Assembly: GCA_018340805.1 (NCBI GenBank)
Contig: JACMZG010001911.1
Location: 55,802,573-55,866,572, forward strand
Source: Microvelia longipes
Taxonomy: Eukaryota; Arthropoda; Insecta; Hemiptera; Veliidae
Length of the DNA: 64,000 bases
Direction of reading: 5' to 3'
Under the pieces are notes generated by a model. It ran no database searches and was not told the DNA's origin. It was given only the letters and a program-made list of their open reading frames with translations. This document shows positions 63,205 to 64,000 of this stretch, one piece after another; the stretch's first letter is position 1, and each line of letters opens with the position of its first letter. Both the position numbers and the translations under genes were made by a program.

Positions 63205-64000
63205 GTAAAAGTCCCTTACTAAAACTAATTCTTCTACAGGGCGAAAGGTGAGGCCTAAGCACCAGGCTTGTCCCCCACTAAAACTAATTCTTCTACAGTG
63301 CGAAAGGTGAGGCCTAAGCACCAGGCTTATCCCTCACTAAAACTAATTCTTCTACAGTGCGAAAGGTGAGGCCTAAGCACCAGGCTTATCCCCACTAAAA
63401 CTAATTCTTCTACAGTGCGAAAGGTGAGGCCTAAGCACCAGGCTTATCCCTCACTAAAACTAATTCTTCTACAGTGCGAAAGTGAGGCCTAAGCACCAGG
63501 CTTGTCCCCACTAAAACTAATTCTTCTACAGTGCGAAAGGTGAGGCCTAAGCACCAGCTTATCCCTCACTAAAACTAACAGTGCGAAAGGTGAGGCCTAA
63601 GCACTAGGCTTATCCCTCACTAAAACTAATTCTTCTACAGTGCGAAAAGTGAGGCCTAAGCACCAGGCTTGTCCCCCACTAAAACTAATTCTTCTACAGT
63701 GCGAAAGGTGAGGCCTAAGCACCAGGCTTATCCTCACTAAAAACTAATTCTTCTAAGTGCGAAAGGTGAGGTAAGCACTAGGCTTATCCTCACTAAAACT
63801 AATTCTTCTACAGTGCGAAAAGTGAGGCCTAAGCACCAGGCTTGTCCACTAGTGCGAAAGGTGAGGCCTAAGCACCAGGCTTACCCCCTACTAAAACTAA
63901 TTCTTCTACAGTGCGAAAGGTGAGGTCTAAGCAACAGGCTTGTCCCCCACTCAAACTAATTTTCTACAGTGCGAAAGGTGAGGTCTAAGCACCAGGCTTG
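63205..64000. repeat. 58-bp array running off the window edge
   Basis: About 14 units of CCCACTAAAACTAATTCTTC plus TACAGTGCGAAAGGTGAGGC and CTAAGCACCAGGCTTAT. The array continues past the right edge, so its full size is unknown. Confidence 0.95.

Overview
The window is AT-rich nuclear DNA from an animal, most likely an insect. It holds almost no protein-coding sequence. The signs are consensus GT/AG splice sites, very long non-coding stretches, a Copia retrotransposon whose primer-binding site matches the anticodon region of initiator tRNA-Met (as in Drosophila copia), an RNase-H-bearing non-LTR retrotransposon remnant, several miniature inverted-repeat elements (MITEs), and more than a dozen tandem arrays. 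Nothing looks bacterial or viral, and the species cannot be named from the sequence.

The only cellular gene I can support lies on the minus strand. A 119-nt exon at 9493-9611 encodes one textbook C2H2 zinc finger between a strong acceptor and a GTAAGT donor. About 18.4 kb upstream, at 28009-28102, a candidate first coding exon has an ATG in a strong Kozak context and a GTAAGT donor whose phase fits the zinc-finger exon. If the two are joined, most of 9.6-28.0 kb is one large intron and the gene continues off the left edge. The gene's identity is not resolved.

Layout. 0-9.5 kb: a minisatellite, a long palindrome carrying two inverted hammerhead-ribozyme-like motifs, a hAT-like MITE (copy A), a possible Gypsy-type LTR/PBS remnant, AT-rich filler and a second minisatellite. 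9.5-28.1 kb: the zinc-finger exon, then intron containing a minisatellite, a second hAT-like MITE (copy B) split by a 4,980-bp Copia element with identical LTRs, more arrays, a piggyBac-like MITE, a TA-flanked MITE inside a 32-bp array, and a 70-bp array. 28.1-64 kb: a decayed hAT-like element beside the candidate promoter, microsatellites, further MITEs (two with 8-bp duplications, two of the TA family), pseudo-tRNA/SINE-like sequences, non-LTR retrotransposon fragments, a perfect 76-bp palindrome, and a 58-bp array that runs off the right edge.

The best-supported novel items are the phase-matched zinc-finger gene model, three MITE families with clean target-site duplications, the MITE-Copia nesting, the dispersed hammerhead-like motifs, and four tight clusters of CAGGTR (Snail/ZEB/Zelda-type) sites. 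Single-base indels are frequent in both the Copia coding region and the tandem arrays, so reading frames here may contain assembly errors.
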